DNA of 64,000 nt from Pleurodeles waltl (Eukaryota; Chordata; Amphibia; Caudata; Salamandridae), in the NCBI RefSeq assembly GCF_031143425.1, contig NC_090438.1:772531138-772595137 (forward strand), given 5' to 3'. How positions within the stretch are numbered: position 1 is the first letter of the stretch; every line of letters starts with the position of its first letter. The position numbers and the translations under genes were made by a program. The notes below the pieces were generated by a model. The model did no database searches. It saw only the letters and a program-made list of their open reading frames with translations, and was not told the DNA's origin. This document shows, one piece after another, positions 1-11,989 of this stretch.

Positions 1-1437
1 TTCGAAGCAGGGGCAGTCCTCAGAGGATGTCGAGGTCGCTGGTCCCTTTGGAAGGCGTCGCTGGAGCAGGATCTTTGGAAGGCAGGAGACAGGCCGGTGA
101 GTTTCTGGAGCCAAGGCAGTTGTCGTCTTCTGGTCTTCCTCTGCAGGGGTTTTTCAGCTAGGCAGTCCTTCTTCTTGTAGTTGCAGGAATCTGATTTTCT
201 AGGGTTCAGGGTAGCCCTTAAATACTAAATTTAAGGGCGTGTTTAGGTCTGGGGGGTTAGTAGCCAATGGCTACTAGCCCTGAGGGTGGGTACACCCTCT
301 TTGTGCCTCCTCCCAAGGGGAGGGGGTCACAATCCTAACCCTATTGGGGGAATCCTCCATCTGCAAGATGGAGGATTTCTAAAAGTTAGAGTCACTTCAG
401 CTCAGGACACCTTAGGGGCTGTCCTGACTGGCCAGTGACTCCTCCTTGTTTTTCTCATTATTTTCTCCGGCCTTGCCGCCAAAAGTGGGGCCTGGCCGGA
501 GGGGGCGGGCAACTCCACTAGCTGGAGTGTCCTGCTGGGTTGGCACAAAGGAGGTGAGCCTTTGAGGCTCACCGCCAGGTGTGACAATTCCTGCCTGGGG
601 GAGGTGTTAGCATCTCCACCCAGTGCAGGCTTTGTTACTGGCCTCAGAGTGACAAAGGCACTCTCCCCATGGGGCCAGCAACATGTCTCGGTTTGTGGCA
701 GGCTGCTAAAACTAGTCAGCCTACACAGATAGTCGGTTAAGTTTCAGGGGGCACCTCTAAGGTGCCCTCTGGGGTGTATTTTACAATAAAATGTACACTG
801 GCATCAGTGTGCATTTATTGTGCTGAGAAGTTTGATACCAAACTTCCCAGTTTTCAGAGTAGCCATTATGGTGCTGTGGAGTTCGTGTTTGACAGACTCC
901 CAGACCATATACTCTTATGGCTACCCTGCACTTACAATGTCTAAGGTTTTGTTTAGACACTGTAGGGGTACCATGCTCATGCACTGGTACCCTCACCTAT
1001 GGTATAGTGCACCCTGCCTTAGGGCTGTAAGGCCTGCTAGAGGGGTGGCTTACCTATACTGCATAGGCAGTGAGAGGCTGGCATGGCACCCTGAGGGGAG
1101 TGCCATGTCGACTTACTCGTTTTGTCCTCACTAGCACACACAAGCTGGCAAGCAGTGTGTCTGTGCTGAGTGAGAGGTCTCCAGGGTGGCATAAGACATG
1201 CTGCAGCCCTTAGAGACCTTCCTTGGCATCAGGGCCCTTGGTACTAGAAGTACCAGTTACAAGGGACTTATCTGGATGCCAGGGTCTGCCAATTGTGGAT
1301 ACAAAAGTACAGGTTAGGGAAAGAACACTGGTGCTGGGGCCTGGTTAGCAGGCCTCAGCACACTTTCAATTGTAAACTTAGCATCAGCAAAGGCAAAAAG
1401 TCAGGGGGCAACCATGCCAAGGAGGCATTTCCTTACA
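1..1437 (-). mobile_element. 3' LTR (partial) of a Ty3/gypsy-type retrotransposon, long-LTR family
   Basis: The sequence is the reverse complement of the first ~1440 bases of the complete LTR at 33472-36157. The match begins at the window edge (cctgcttcgaa, near 34910) and ends at 1437 with CCTTACA, the complement of the LTR start TGTAAGG. It carries the same hairpins, such as ggtgagcc/ggctcacc near 560 and the cccttaaat stem near 216. The neighbouring polypurine tract and RNase H remnant identify it as the 3' LTR and fix the sense orientation of the family. The rest of the LTR lies outside the window. Confidence 0.88.
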
Positions 1438-1460
1438 CAACCCCCCCCCAAATGAAAGAG
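1438..1460 (-). promoter_or_regulatory. Polypurine tract of the LTR retrotransposon
   Basis: Read on the minus strand, a run of nine G preceded by purine-rich bases lies three bases upstream of the LTR start TGTAAGG. This is the usual place and composition of the polypurine tract that primes plus-strand DNA synthesis in LTR retrotransposons. Confidence 0.75.
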
Positions 1461-1467
1461 GATGAGA

Positions 1468-1887
1468 CTAACCTTTCCCAAGAGAGTCTTCATTTTCTAA
1501 GTGGAAGAACCTGGAAAGGCCATCTGCATTGGCATGGGCAGTCCCAGGTCTGTGTTCCACTATAAAGTCCATTCCCTGTAGGGAGATGGACCACCTCAAC
1601 AGTTTAGGATTTTCACCTTTCATTTGCATCAGCCATTTGAGAGGTCTGTGGTCAGTTTGAACTAGGAAGTGAGTCCCAAAGAGGTATGGTCTCAGCTTCT
1701 TCAGGGACCAAACCACAGCAAAGGCCTCCCTCTCAATGGCACTCCAACGCTGCTCCCTGGGGAGTAACCTCCTGCTAATGAAAGCAACAGGCTGGTCAAG
1801 GCCATCATCATTAATCTTCTGGAGCAGCAGGACAATGCAACTTCCATCCGCCTCAATACGAGATAATTGGCCATTTTGTGTGGCCAT
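1468..1887 (-). pseudogene. Ty3/gypsy RNase H domain remnant
   Basis: The 139-aa frame contains the hallmarks of a Ty3/gypsy RNase H: VAFISRRLLPREQRWSAIER, then EAFAVVWSLKKLRPYLFG, TDHRPLKWL, and the terminal DGLSR motif. The segment before it, where the first catalytic Asp (TDAS-type motif) would sit, is garbled (IEADGSCIV), so the copy is degenerate at its start. The frame stops 31 bases before the LTR. No integrase lies between it and the LTR, although the standard Ty3/gypsy order is RT, RNase H, integrase, LTR. Upstream RT is not recognisable because a LINE sequence begins near 1935. Confidence 0.85.
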
Positions 1888-1935
1888 TTACAGGCCCATA
1901 GAACAAATAGGACTGAACACTCCCTCCTCACATTG

Positions 1936-4335
1936 CAACAGCGGTATTACCAGGGTGGTTACAAGGTAGGAGCATTACTGGCTCGTAGATTACGCCAGGC
2001 TCAGGCTAAAGCTCATATAGCAAAGCTAAGGACCGGAAGTGAAGAAGGTGCAATCCAGGATCAGGAGAAACAGGTCTTTCAAGCATATTAACAGGACTTC
2101 TACAATATTGAAGAGCTCTCACCAGCTTTAGAAGAGAGCTATTTGACTGCTTGTGAGTGGGAGCCCCTTAAAGCACAACATGCTGAAATCCTCGATGCGC
2201 TGATCATGCTTGAAGAGATCCGCAGTACACATAGGTCCCCCCCACCCCCCTTGGCAAAACATCAGGGCCTGATGGACTTTAAGTAGGCTTTCATCTATTA
2301 TTCGTACCTGAACGACAAGACCACTTAGTACTTCTGTTTAACTCCTTCACATCAGATACAGGTCTTATGCCTTCTATGGCAGAGGTGGAAATAACCCTTA
2401 TACCCAAACCAGGTAAAGACCAGACGCCTTGCGTATCTTACCAACACATTACCCTCTTGAATACAGACGCCAAGGTCTTTACTAAAGTATTGGATACCAG
2501 ACTCGAGTGCTATCTCCAGAGCCTTACTAAACCTGATCAAGTGGGCTTTATCCGCAATAGGCAGGGGGGCAGACAATGATCGTCTCATAGCACACCTCGT
2601 TAAGAAATCACATTGACTAATATACCGGCATGCCTTCTCTTGCTGGATGCAGAGAAGGCCTTTGATATGGTAATCTGGTGTTTTCTCCAAGCAGTCTTAC
2701 AGAGCATAGGAATGGGCCTGGGCATGATTACAAAAATGAGTACTTCCTATGTAGCCCCTGTGGTGACCATCCATGTTAATTGACGGCATACGCCTCTCCC
2801 TTACCCCCCAAATAGCCATTCGTAGGGGGGTGAGAATGGGTTGCCCTCTGTCACCCCTCCTATTTGCCTCGGTGGTTGAACTGCTAGCTATTATTATGCT
2901 TCAAGTGAACAAAATAGTGGGCATCCCCTTTGGGGGCAGGGAGCATATAATCAGCTTTTTTTGCAGATGACCTCCTTCTCACCCTTTCACAACCTGCTGT
3001 CTCCCTTCCAGTCTTTCGCATTAGAGAATGTGTTGGGCTTTAAAATTAATATGTCCAACTCGAGTGTGTTGAATCTCCCCATCCCTGCACAGGAGCTCCC
3101 TGCCCTACAAGATCTAGCATCATTCCGATGGTCCTCAGACAAGATCAGGTATCTGGGTCTCAGTATTACTTCCACACTCGCCTCCTGGATGTGGGCAAAC
3201 TGTCCATCCCTCCGCACTCCATCCGGGTGAATCTTCGGAGATGGAAATCCCTACACATCTCATGGTTGGGACTGGTCAACGCCATTAAGATAGATCTTCT
3301 CCTGCAGGCCTTTTATCTCAGATTTTGTCTGCCCCAATCCCACAAGACAATATCACCTGTTTAAAACGGGACAACCAGGCTTTCATTTGGAATGAGAGAA
3401 AAAGCAGGATATCCAACGCTCTTATGATGCAACCCTGGGACAGGTGGGTCCTGGCTTGCCCCAACTTTCTTGAATACCACTGGGCTTCCCATTTACGCTA
3501 TGTCTCTGTATGGGTAGTGAGAAAGCGAGAAGGATTGGTTCCACATGGATAGGGCAGTTGCCTGTAGACCGCTATGGGTCCTACTCTGGCTACCTAAACA
3601 TGCCTGTCCATGCAGTGCATACATCACTGCTCCTACAAAGACCGTACTTGACATATGGGACAAGTTAGCTCTTAAGAAGGGACTTACTACCTTCCCCTCC
3701 CCTAATACTCCGATTGCACACACTCCCGACTTAACCCCAGCCCTAGCAACCCACTCCTTCCACAGCTGGAGTGGCGGGGACTGCAGGACTCTGCGGGACA
3801 CCCAGCTCTAGCAACCCACTCCTTCCACAGCTGGAGTGACAGGGACTACAGGACTCTGCGGGACCTCTTTACTGGGATATCCATTTAAACATTTTAACAC
3901 TGTAAAGAAGACCACTACATTCAGGAGACAGCTCGATTACAATATTGTCAGCTGCAGCACTGGGCACTACATTCCTCTGTATACCCGTTGTTAGACCATA
4001 CACTTCCTTTGAGGCACTAGTGAGGGCATACAAAGGCTCCTGAGGGCTCATTTCCAACACCTATAGACCGTTTCAATATTCCACACAAACCCATCTCTAC
4101 CAAAACATGTGGAACGCTGCTACCACGGAGGGCATATCACCTAAGCAATGTGAGACACTGGCGGGGTATACCGAAAACATATTGCAGCATCTCACTTCGG
4201 GAAACGGCATATAAACTTATGTTCAAATGGTACTATACCCCGGCCTGTCTCACTACCATCTACCCTGGTGCGTCCCCTCTATGTTGATGATTTAGTCTGG
4301 AAAAAGGTGATGTCTACCACATGTAGTGGTCTTGC
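1936..4335 (+). pseudogene. L1-like LINE ORF2 remnant (reverse transcriptase to C-terminal region)
   Basis: Several broken frames read in order like L1 ORF2. LLARRLRQAQAKAHI lies near 1975. ITLIPKPGKD and KVLDTRLECYLQSLTKPDQV, followed by GFI, lie at 2367-2579. RMGCPLSPLLFA is at 2773-2970, and FADDLL follows across a T-run near 2955-2975 where the frame shifts. A weak ETAYKLMFKWYYTP is near 4190. These correspond to RT blocks and the LINE C-terminal region. Stops and frameshifts are frequent, so it is inactive. A small duplication (ctagcaacccactccttcc) occurs at about 3745 and 3806. Confidence 0.85.
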
Positions 4336-4379
4336 GGCCCTACTACCACCTACCGGAAGGAGGTTTTGAGTCACATCAA

Positions 4380-5756
4380 GGCAGATGCAGGTGAGTAGCA
4401 CCTTTACTCCAAGCGAAATCTCAGGGTTGTTGAGGCACTGGGCAGTCCTCCTAAGGTTTTGGTGAGGTTGTCCAGCTCATGGTAAAGTTAGTCCAGCTAT
4501 TGTCGTAGCACAAGCAGCCTGGCTTTTGTGCCAATCTTTGGTGCAGGTCTTCAATTTTTGCTCTCTACAGGCGTCTCTTTCTTCTGTGGTTCCCAGTAGT
4601 CGAAGTCTTGATCTGTTTTCCTGGTGTCAGGGGGGTCCCCTAAATACTTCATTTAGAGGTGCAAGTGAAGTAAAGGGTAATAGCCAATGGGCTACTTACC
4701 CGTGGGGCACTACACCCGAAGATGACTACTTCCTGTGGGGAGTGGGCATCGCCTTTTCCCAGAATTCCTAGTTCCACCACACACAAGATGGTGGAATTCT
4801 CCTTTTCATGTTCACTTCAGGCTGCCCCCTACAGGGCTGTGTTCAGCCTGCAAGTGCAACACACTTCCTGACTATCTAATACCCGCTTGTCCTGGTGTTA
4901 AATGGGCCTCAGGGCAGGGGGTTGCCTCTCCCAAGTCGCAGGGAAGCTGGGGCTGCATATCAAAGGCGACAGAGACTTAGAAATATCTGGCCTACGTATG
5001 CAGATTTATTAGCCATTTTGTTGGTGAAGGTGATAACCTCCTGGCAGTGGGTCAAAAACTCATCTGTGGTGGCAGGCTGGTCGATAAGTCAGCCAGCACA
5101 CTAGAAGAGTAGTAGATTTCAGGGGGCACCTACAAGGTGCCCTCAGGGTGCATGTCTTAATAAATTCAACTCTGGCATCAGTGTGGGTTTATTAAGACAA
5201 GGTGTTTGATACCGAACATCAAGGTGTTTGATCACTCATGATTGCCAGTGTCCAATACATGTTCATGGCTGCCGGGTCACTTGCAGTATTTAGTAATAGA
5301 CTAGACATCATGCAGGCATGCCTTCACATGTATTATAATGCAGTCTGCCTTTGGGCAATTAAGGCCTGCCCTAGGAGTGGCTTACATATAATACATGCAG
5401 AGACTTTGGTATGGCACACAGTTAGCGTGCCATGTTATTTTTTCACTCGGGACATGCACCCTGACACAGTCTGTGATGGCAGGATGTGTGCAATTTGTGT
5501 GTGGGTCCCTTAGGGTGGCATACGATATGCTGCAACCCTCTTTAGTTCTACTGCCCTAGGTAGGGTCTTACAGGGGTGTTGAAGCCCTGTGCCAATTTTG
5601 AAACAATCGGGCATACTTTGTTTTAGGGAAAGAACACTGGTACTGAGGTTTGGATAGTGGGCCTCGATGCACTGTCAGAGTCGAAAACCAGAATCTAGAA
5701 GTTCTAAAGGGGGCAAAAAGTGGGGGGACATCTGCAAAGAAGTCCAGTTTCCTACA
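4380..5756 (-). mobile_element. Diverged, incomplete relative of the long LTR family
   Basis: It keeps landmarks of the LTR family in the same order as the minus-strand copies: cccctaaatacttcatttag (4637), the paired stem ttccacca/tggtggaa (4772-4796), ggggcacctacaaggtgccc (5125), ctggcatcagtgtgg (5172), and an end in TTTCCTACA at 5756. Large parts are missing or rearranged, and divergence is far greater than among the complete copies. The left boundary is uncertain. Confidence 0.65.
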
Positions 5757-7989
5757 GGCACGGTACTGCAAACTTTTGGCATGTTGTGTTTGTTTCTTTT
5801 TTTTTTTTTTTTTTTCTTCAAAAACAAAATCCCAAAGCGAGAATTGTCTCACATGGTCCGGTAATAGCTTATGTGTTAATACAGTCCCTTACTGTCATGT
5901 TTTTCATGGCAATAAAGAAGAGTAACAATTGGCAATTCAACCACTGACTCTAAATCTGGCAGGCGGTTGATTTGCCTAACCTCCGATCCAAGGGGTATTA
6001 TGGAGACTCAGAATGAGTAGTCTCTGTTGCAGACATACCAAAGGTCTGCCTATTTGTAAATCAGGCGGGTGCCCCTTCAATTTGGCAGGTATGGTATTCA
6101 GTTGTCGTTGCAACGTAGTACCTTCTCCACTAATCTCTAAATCACCCCTATACTGCCTACTGGTCTGTAATTATAATTGGAACACTGACCGGTAGAAAGT
6201 GAAAACATTCTAGTAAAAAAGTTAAATCACACTGGAATGCATAACTTTTTGCTTTTTTTCATGTCCTGTTTTTTTTTCACAAGTATCGGTGATCCTGATA
6301 TGAGGTCCTAATGTGTGCGAATACCAGAGATACTTTGGAATGTCCACAGTTTGTTTGCTTTTTTTTTTTTTAAATAAAAGATTTGTATTTGTATTTTGTC
6401 TTTCAGTAGGCAAAATCAAATTGATAAGGAGCATCATGACATTTGGCTCTGACCTTATACTCTGAAACCCAATCACCAAACAAAATACATTAACTTATTG
6501 CAGACCTGCTCACAGTAACCCAAAACAAGGCCATCCTTCAAACTACCTGAGCCATCTCCTAGTATTGAATATCACTTCTTCTGCTGACATGCATTGGTCT
6601 ACCGTCCACACCCCTGCATCAATCATCAGCCCTCTTTTTTTGGGGGGGGGATCCCACGCCCCTTTCCATGCAGCCATACTGTTTATTTTAGTTGCGTCTG
6701 AGTCCCCAGACCCCCTTGAGTCCCCATACCCCCCGCCCAAATGGGCAGTATCTATTAGCTCCACATCACTTCAAAGAGTTCCACACTCACCCAGAACCTC
6801 TGAATGTTTTGGCAGTCCTCTTCTTGTGTGTACAACACCCCCCTCTTCCAGGGTGCATATCAGTCATTTACAAGCCCCATTTTGCAAAAGCTCTCTGATT
6901 TATAATTTGTACTATGGAATATCTTGAGCTGTATCGATCTAAGCCTTACTTAGTCACCCCTCCAGGGATGCATTCGATCGTCTTCCCAGTCAATCTGTTT
7001 TAGGGCCATTGATCACCTTCCATTTTGCCCAACTATGTTCCAGACAATAAGGTGTATTGGTTATAAAAGTCTAATACACTTTTAAGATTGGACTTTCTCG
7101 CCCTTAAATGGTTTTGGACCTCGGGCCCTTCCCTTAATAATTCCTTATTACATGGCAGATTTGTGAATACTTGTAGGATTTTTTTTTTCTAGGTTAATTG
7201 AGACTCTTTTTGTAGTTGGTCAAAGGATTTTGACCCACTTCGATTCAAAAGGTCTCCTAGTTTTGAGGATGCTATACTACTGCTCAGCCTAGCAGACAAA
7301 GCCTTTGCTCTCTTGAGTGTCTTGAGTCCTCTTTGAATCTAGTCCTTGCTTTTTTTTAGATTTCACTCCGAAATAATCTCCTGGCCCTTAGTAACATCCA
7401 GGCCCAAATTCCGAAACCTGTGCTCAATAGCACTCCAAAGGCTGTCAGTCAGAGTTTCTACATTCCATTCCTGGACTGGAAACCAAATGATTTCATTCCA
7501 ATTTATCTGAAAACTATATGCATCAATTCTATTTAGCAACTTGTTACTCTGCATGGCTTGCAATCAGAAGTTATATGCCTATAGAAAGGTGTGTTCTTTG
7601 ATATTCAGTCTTGATCTTAAAATGACTTTACTAAGCAGTCTGATCACTATACATTACGTTGTTCATGCTATCATGAGAAAGGTTTGAGGGGGTAAAACTG
7701 CAGAAGCAATTTCTTCTTACCAAGAAAGAGGACTTAGAAAAACTTTAAAACAAAACAGCTACAAATGGCTTAGCAGAATAAAAAACAAGCAGACTATCAA
7801 CATGAAAAGATTTAGTTGCAAAAAAAAATAAGAAAACCCTTAATGGTTGAATAGTGGTTGGTTTTACATATAATCCTGCAAACAAAGAAGTTAAGAATTT
7901 GATCAGTAAAAAAATTTGATACTTTATATTCTAGATCCACTTCAAAATGAATAAAGCAAATTTTTTACCTTCAGAAGAGAAACATCATC
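5757..7989. other. No gene recognised; possible decayed minus-strand LINE-like reading near 7100-7563
   Basis: I see no exon or complete element here. T-runs lie at about 5798-5815 and 6360-6372. Minus-strand frames between 7100 and 7563 look protein-like, for example DSLWSAIEHRFRNLGLDV at 7363-7563 followed by a Lys/Arg/Leu-rich stretch. I cannot assign them to a family. Confidence 0.35.
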
Positions 7990-7991
7990 TA

Positions 7992-8191
7992 CAGGGAGTG
8001 CAGAATTATTAGGCAAATGAGTATTTTGACCACATCATCCTCTTTATGCATGTTGTCTTACTCCAAGCTGTATAGGCTCGAAAGCCTACTACCAATTAAG
8101 CATATTAGGTGATGTGCATCTCTGTAATGAGAAGGGGTGTGGTCTAATGACATCAACACCCTATATCAGGTGTGCATAATTATTAGGCAAC
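7992..8191 (+). repeat. Left IR/DR terminal repeat of Tc1 copy 1
   Basis: The outer motif at 7992-8016 and the inner motif at 8171-8191 share the core ATTATTAGGCAA about 180 bases apart. Both recur inverted at the right end (9344-9364 and 9529-9553). Paired sites of this kind are transposase-binding repeats in IR/DR Tc1-like elements. Confidence 0.8.
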
Positions 8192-8209
8192 TTCCTTTCC
8201 TTTGGCAAA

Positions 8210-9226
8210 ATGGGTCAAAAGAAGGACTTGACAGGCTCAGAAAAGTCAAAAATAGTGAGATATCTTGCAGAGGGATGCAGCACTCTTAAAATTGCAAAGC
8301 TTCTGAAGCGTGATCATCGAACAATCAAGCGTTTCATTCAAAATAGTCAACAGGGTCGCAAGAAGCGTGTGGAAAAACCAAGGCGCAAGATAACTGCCCA
8401 TGAACTGAGAAAAGTCAAGCGTGCAGCTGCCACGATGCCACTTGCCACCAGTTTGGCCATATTTCAGAGCTGCAACATCACTGGAGTGCCCAAAAGCACA
8501 AGGTGTGCAATACTCAGAGACATGGCCAAGGTAAGAAAGGCTGAAAGACGACCACCACTGAACAAGACACACAAGCTGAAACGTCAAGACTGGGCCAAGA
8601 AATATCTCAAGACTGATTTTTCGAAGGTTTTATGGACTGATGAAATGAGAGTGAGTCTTGATGGGCCAGATGGATGGGCCCGTGGCTGGATTGGTAAAGG
8701 GCAGAGAGCTCCAGTCCGACTCAGACGCCAGCAAGGTGGAGGTGGAGTACTGGTTTGGGCTGGTATCATCAAAGATGAGCTTGTGGGGCCTTTTCGGGTT
8801 GAGGATGGAGTCAAGCTCAACTCCCAGTCCTACTGCCAGTTCCTGGAAGACACCTTCTTCAAGCAGTGGTACAGGAAGAAGTCTGCATCCTTCAAGAAAA
8901 ACATGATTTTCATGCAGGACAATGCTCCATCACACGCGTCCAAGTACTCCACAGCGTGGCTGGCAAGAAAGGGTATAAAAGAAGGAAATCTAATGACATG
9001 GCCTCCTTGTTCACCTGATCTGAACCCCATTGAGAACCTATGGTCCATCATCAAATGTGAGATTTACAAGGAGGGAAAACAGTACACCTCTCTGAACAGT
9101 GTCTGGGAGGCTGTGGTTGCTGCTGCACGCAATGTTGATGGTGAACAGATCAAAACACTGACAGAATCCATGGATGGCAGGCTTTTGAGTGTCCTTGCAA
9201 AGAAAGGTGGCTATATTGGTCACTGA
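8210..9226 (+). CDS. Tc1/mariner-family transposase, intact DD37E
   Basis: The 338-aa frame is uninterrupted. Residues ~10-45 form a helix-turn-helix (EGCSTLKIAKLLKRDHRTIK), and a second DNA-binding part with a basic stretch GRKKRVEKPRRK (49-60) follows. The catalytic domain has Asp144 (WTDE), a Gly-rich box QQGGGG near 175-179, Asp237 (MQDNAPSH) and Glu275 (NPIENLW). There are 37 residues between the second Asp and Glu, i.e. DD37E, the spacing reported for the vertebrate TRT lineage (from memory). The ATG lies 18 bases after the inner left repeat. All three catalytic residues are present, so this copy may be functional or only recently silenced. Confidence 0.94.
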   Translation: MGQKKDLTGSEKSKIVRYLAEGCSTLKIAKLLKRDHRTIKRFIQNSQQGRKKRVEKPRRKITAHELRKVKRAAATMPLATSLAIFQSCNITGVPKSTRCAILRDMAKVRKAERRPPLNKTHKLKRQDWAKKYLKTDFSKVLWTDEMRVSLDGPDGWARGWIGKGQRAPVRLRRQQGGGGVLVWAGIIKDELVGPFRVEDGVKLNSQSYCQFLEDTFFKQWYRKKSASFKKNMIFMQDNAPSHASKYSTAWLARKGIKEGNLMTWPPCSPDLNPIENLWSIIKCEIYKEGKQYTSLNSVWEAVVAAARNVDGEQIKTLTESMDGRLLSVLAKKGGYIGH

Positions 9227-9555
9227 TTTGTTTTTGTTTTGTTTTTGAATGTCAGAAATGTATATTTGTGAATGTTGAGATGTTATATTGGTTTCACTGG
9301 TAATGATAAATAATTGAAATGGGTATATATTTTTTTTTGTTAAGTTGCCTAATAATTATGCACAGTGATAGTCACCTGCACACACAGATATCCCCCTAAC
9401 ATAGCTAAAACTAAAAACAAACTAAAAACTACTTCCAAAAATATTCAGTTTTGATATTAATGAGTTTTTTGGGTTCATTGAGAACATGGTTGTTGTTCAA
9501 TAATAAAATTAATCCTCAAAAATACAACTTGCCTAATAATTCTGCACTCCCTGTA

Positions 9556-10680
9556 CATCGACATACTGTTAGAAAAAATGCTACTAACCATGGGTCGTTA
9601 CCAGTTCTAATTAAAGGTTTAGGCTGCTTTTTAATACAAATATTTGTGTATACAAAAACGAGACCTATAAAAAGATGCAAAGTAGGAATTATTCTGATTA
9701 ATTGAGAACAAAGTATTGACTAAACTATATTTGAAAGTAACTATGAAAAGCATTTTAATTTTTCACAGTTTGCTGCCACAGCATAAAACTGTAGTATTTA
9801 CAAAGCCTAATATTTGTTTATTTGCATAGTAATGATATTGTATCTTGAAATTGTGCATTAGCTGAAACTTTGAAATCAAAGTCAATATTATGAAAATGGA
9901 TGGCAAATTCAATGTATAAGGTACTGAAGTCCATTTATTATGCCCTCACAAAAGAAATGTTCTCGATATAAGGTATGTTAGTGCTTTTAAAGAATGGTAA
10001 TTTACATTCTCTCCTTGCCATGCACCAACTACAAAAGACTAAAACTATGTCTACCAAACTCCCGTTTTTGTCATTGCTCCTGTAGACTTGACTTAAATGC
10101 TTCTGAAAACAGCATGAAAGCCAAGTTGAACAAGGAGTGTAAAACTGATTGGTTGAAGGAGCAATGCTAGGCAGTGAGAAACCACAACTGTCTCCTATAT
10201 TTGAAGTTTGTCATTATATCATTTGTTCTTTAGCTCTTATATGTTTTTCCTTTCTTTAGCCGGTATTCTTGTAGGCCTTATTAGTGTCCACTTACAATTG
10301 GCAAAGTTTCTGCCTCTTTGTTTTTTTCGTGGTACTAGTTTATGCCACGCCCCGGCAGTTTGTCACTGATATCTTTTTTCAACCCCATTTTAGCCAAGGA
10401 CCTCTATATCTGTCCTAAATTATCTTAAGCTGTAACATTTTTATTATGTACTGTTTTATAAAAATAGCTTTATACTTTCCATTTATGAAATCATATTCTG
10501 TACTCCAACTTTTACTAACATCTTTCATGTTTGAAAAACGGTGAATGAAAGCAAACAAGCAGGCAAAATATCGAATCCCACTGCTATTGATGCACAACTT
10601 TAAATTGTACTGCTGTGTACTAAACAATATACAATATTTTGAAATGAATGTGACATGTTAAGCATTTTGTCCTGTTACAG
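9556..10680. other. Putative intron sequence, nothing recognised
   Basis: AT-rich unique-looking sequence between the Tc1 element and the first putative exon. It ends in a pyrimidine-rich tract, ttttgtcctgttacag, that serves as the splice acceptor. Confidence 0.4.
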
Positions 10681-10739
10681 AAGAGAAAGTTGCTCCCTAC
10701 TGCTGTTCTAGAAGAGGTTGCATCGCTGCCACAGAAGAG
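10681..10739 (+). CDS. NOL7: Internal exon, probable NOL7 (nucleolar protein 7), exon A
   Basis: The 59-base exon is preceded by ttttgtcctgttacag and followed by gtaatt. It reads KRKLLPTAVLEEVASLPQK in phase 0 and ends with two bases of a split codon (AG). KRKLLP followed by a hydrophobic/acidic helix resembles the KKRKLLPD segment that I recall in vertebrate NOL7, a small basic nucleolar protein. The split codon completes as Arg (AG|G) with the exon at 36901, which supports a real gene. The preceding exon is not found to the left and is probably outside the window. The gene name rests on this short match, so it is likely rather than certain. Confidence 0.62.
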
Positions 10740-11989
10740 GTAATTTTGCCCTGGGATTAAGAAATAATTTCTTTACCCCTTTACATATATTTTTGACATT
10801 TGTTACAAACCTGCGTTTTAAGCTACTGTGTTGAGGTTTTTGTATGAGCCACTTAGAAGAGTAGAAGGTATTTTTTTTTTTTTTGTCCGGTGTGTCTGAA
10901 AGCAATTTAAAGGCCATATCATGGTCCTGTGAGATGATACAGTGTGGATGTTCACTAAATGTATGAAACGGCGAAGTGGAAGTCTCTCGTATGTTACTCT
11001 AAATTTATAAAACGCTCAAACTAAACTCTGCACAAAAAATCCAAATAAGAGGAAACATAGCTTGTTATCTCACAGTAATTCTGCTGGTTGTCCCTGAAAG
11101 CGTCACAGATATCTAGCTTAAAGGTAGTAGTTACTTGTCAGGTCTAAACGGACGCTTGGGAAGGAACACTAAGTAGTAATTTTTCATTTGAGAAAGTTAT
11201 GAGTTGTGAGAACTCCTTTCAGAGGGCCAGGGCGCAAGCATGAGATACTGGGCCCGCCTGTGGTAGTTGAGGCCTTTCAGTCCTTATGTTCCAGGGCCCG
11301 GCCTTTTATCGTCTGAGCAATTGGGCCAAGTACCCCTTCTGTATTTGATTCTCGGTGGTAGCTCGGGTCGAGCAGTCCAGGGCTTCTTGGGGTGGAGGTA
11401 GGTGTAGGGCAAACACTCACATGCTCACAACTCAGTATACATTCAGCAAGCTCAATAATTGCCTACCACACCAAATACTTACTTTCATAAAAAAAAAAAA
11501 ATGTTTTATTTATGCACACAAAGCGAAAACATCGTATACACTAAATAACAAACTGTCCTTAAGGTCTGTGTTCTAGCATGGTTTCCGCGGGCATCAGTGT
11601 CTCACTCTTCTAACTACACACTGGTTATTTCCCATTTACTTGAGACAACATCCAGGCTAGGCCCTGCTAGACAATATGAGTCTTAGGAGTCCTACAATGA
11701 CTAGTTGAAGTCAGTGTCCCAGCACCCTCTGCTTGCAGTCAGAACAGTTACCCCACCCATGGAATCTGCATCTGTTAAGTTCGACCTTACCTGCTTCCAT
11801 TGGAGACAAGACTGATAGCCCGGGAGGGTTCAGTTGAGGAGCAGCAGCTTCTTTGCGTCCGGCGTGAATTCTTAACCTCTACGGTGTTCCTACATTGTTG
11901 GGTAAGTACCCTTGGTTTCGGTGGCAGACTCTGGATGCTCCTGATGTTCTGATGACAGTGTAGCAGCTCTGAGTTCACAGTTTCCTCTT
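10740..11989. other. Intron sequence, nothing recognised
   Basis: Start of a putative 26-kb intron. It contains T-runs (10868-10884) and an A-run (11489-11500). No element ends were recognised before the tandem repeat near 11990. Confidence 0.4.

Larger units (their letters stand above)
7992..9553 (+). mobile_element. Full-length Tc1/mariner element, copy 1, DD37E type
   Basis: The element is bounded by TA dinucleotides (7990-7991 and 9554-9555). Its ends are perfect inverted repeats, starting CAGGGAGTGCAGAATTATTA and ending with the complement. Each end also has an inner motif, tgtgcataattattaggcaa at 8171 and its complement at 9344-9364, giving an IR/DR arrangement. The single intronless frame at 8210-9226 fills the middle. 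At 1562 bp it has the normal length for Tc1-like elements. It lies 1.1 kb upstream of the first putative host exon, in the same orientation. Confidence 0.95.

Noticed and set aside
820..1134. 104-aa frame repeated at 33775-34089 and 46007-46321
   Set aside because: It recurs only because the LTR recurs. The reading is on the same LTR strand in each copy, but the older copy near 15190-15400 does not preserve it, so there is no sign of selection for a protein.
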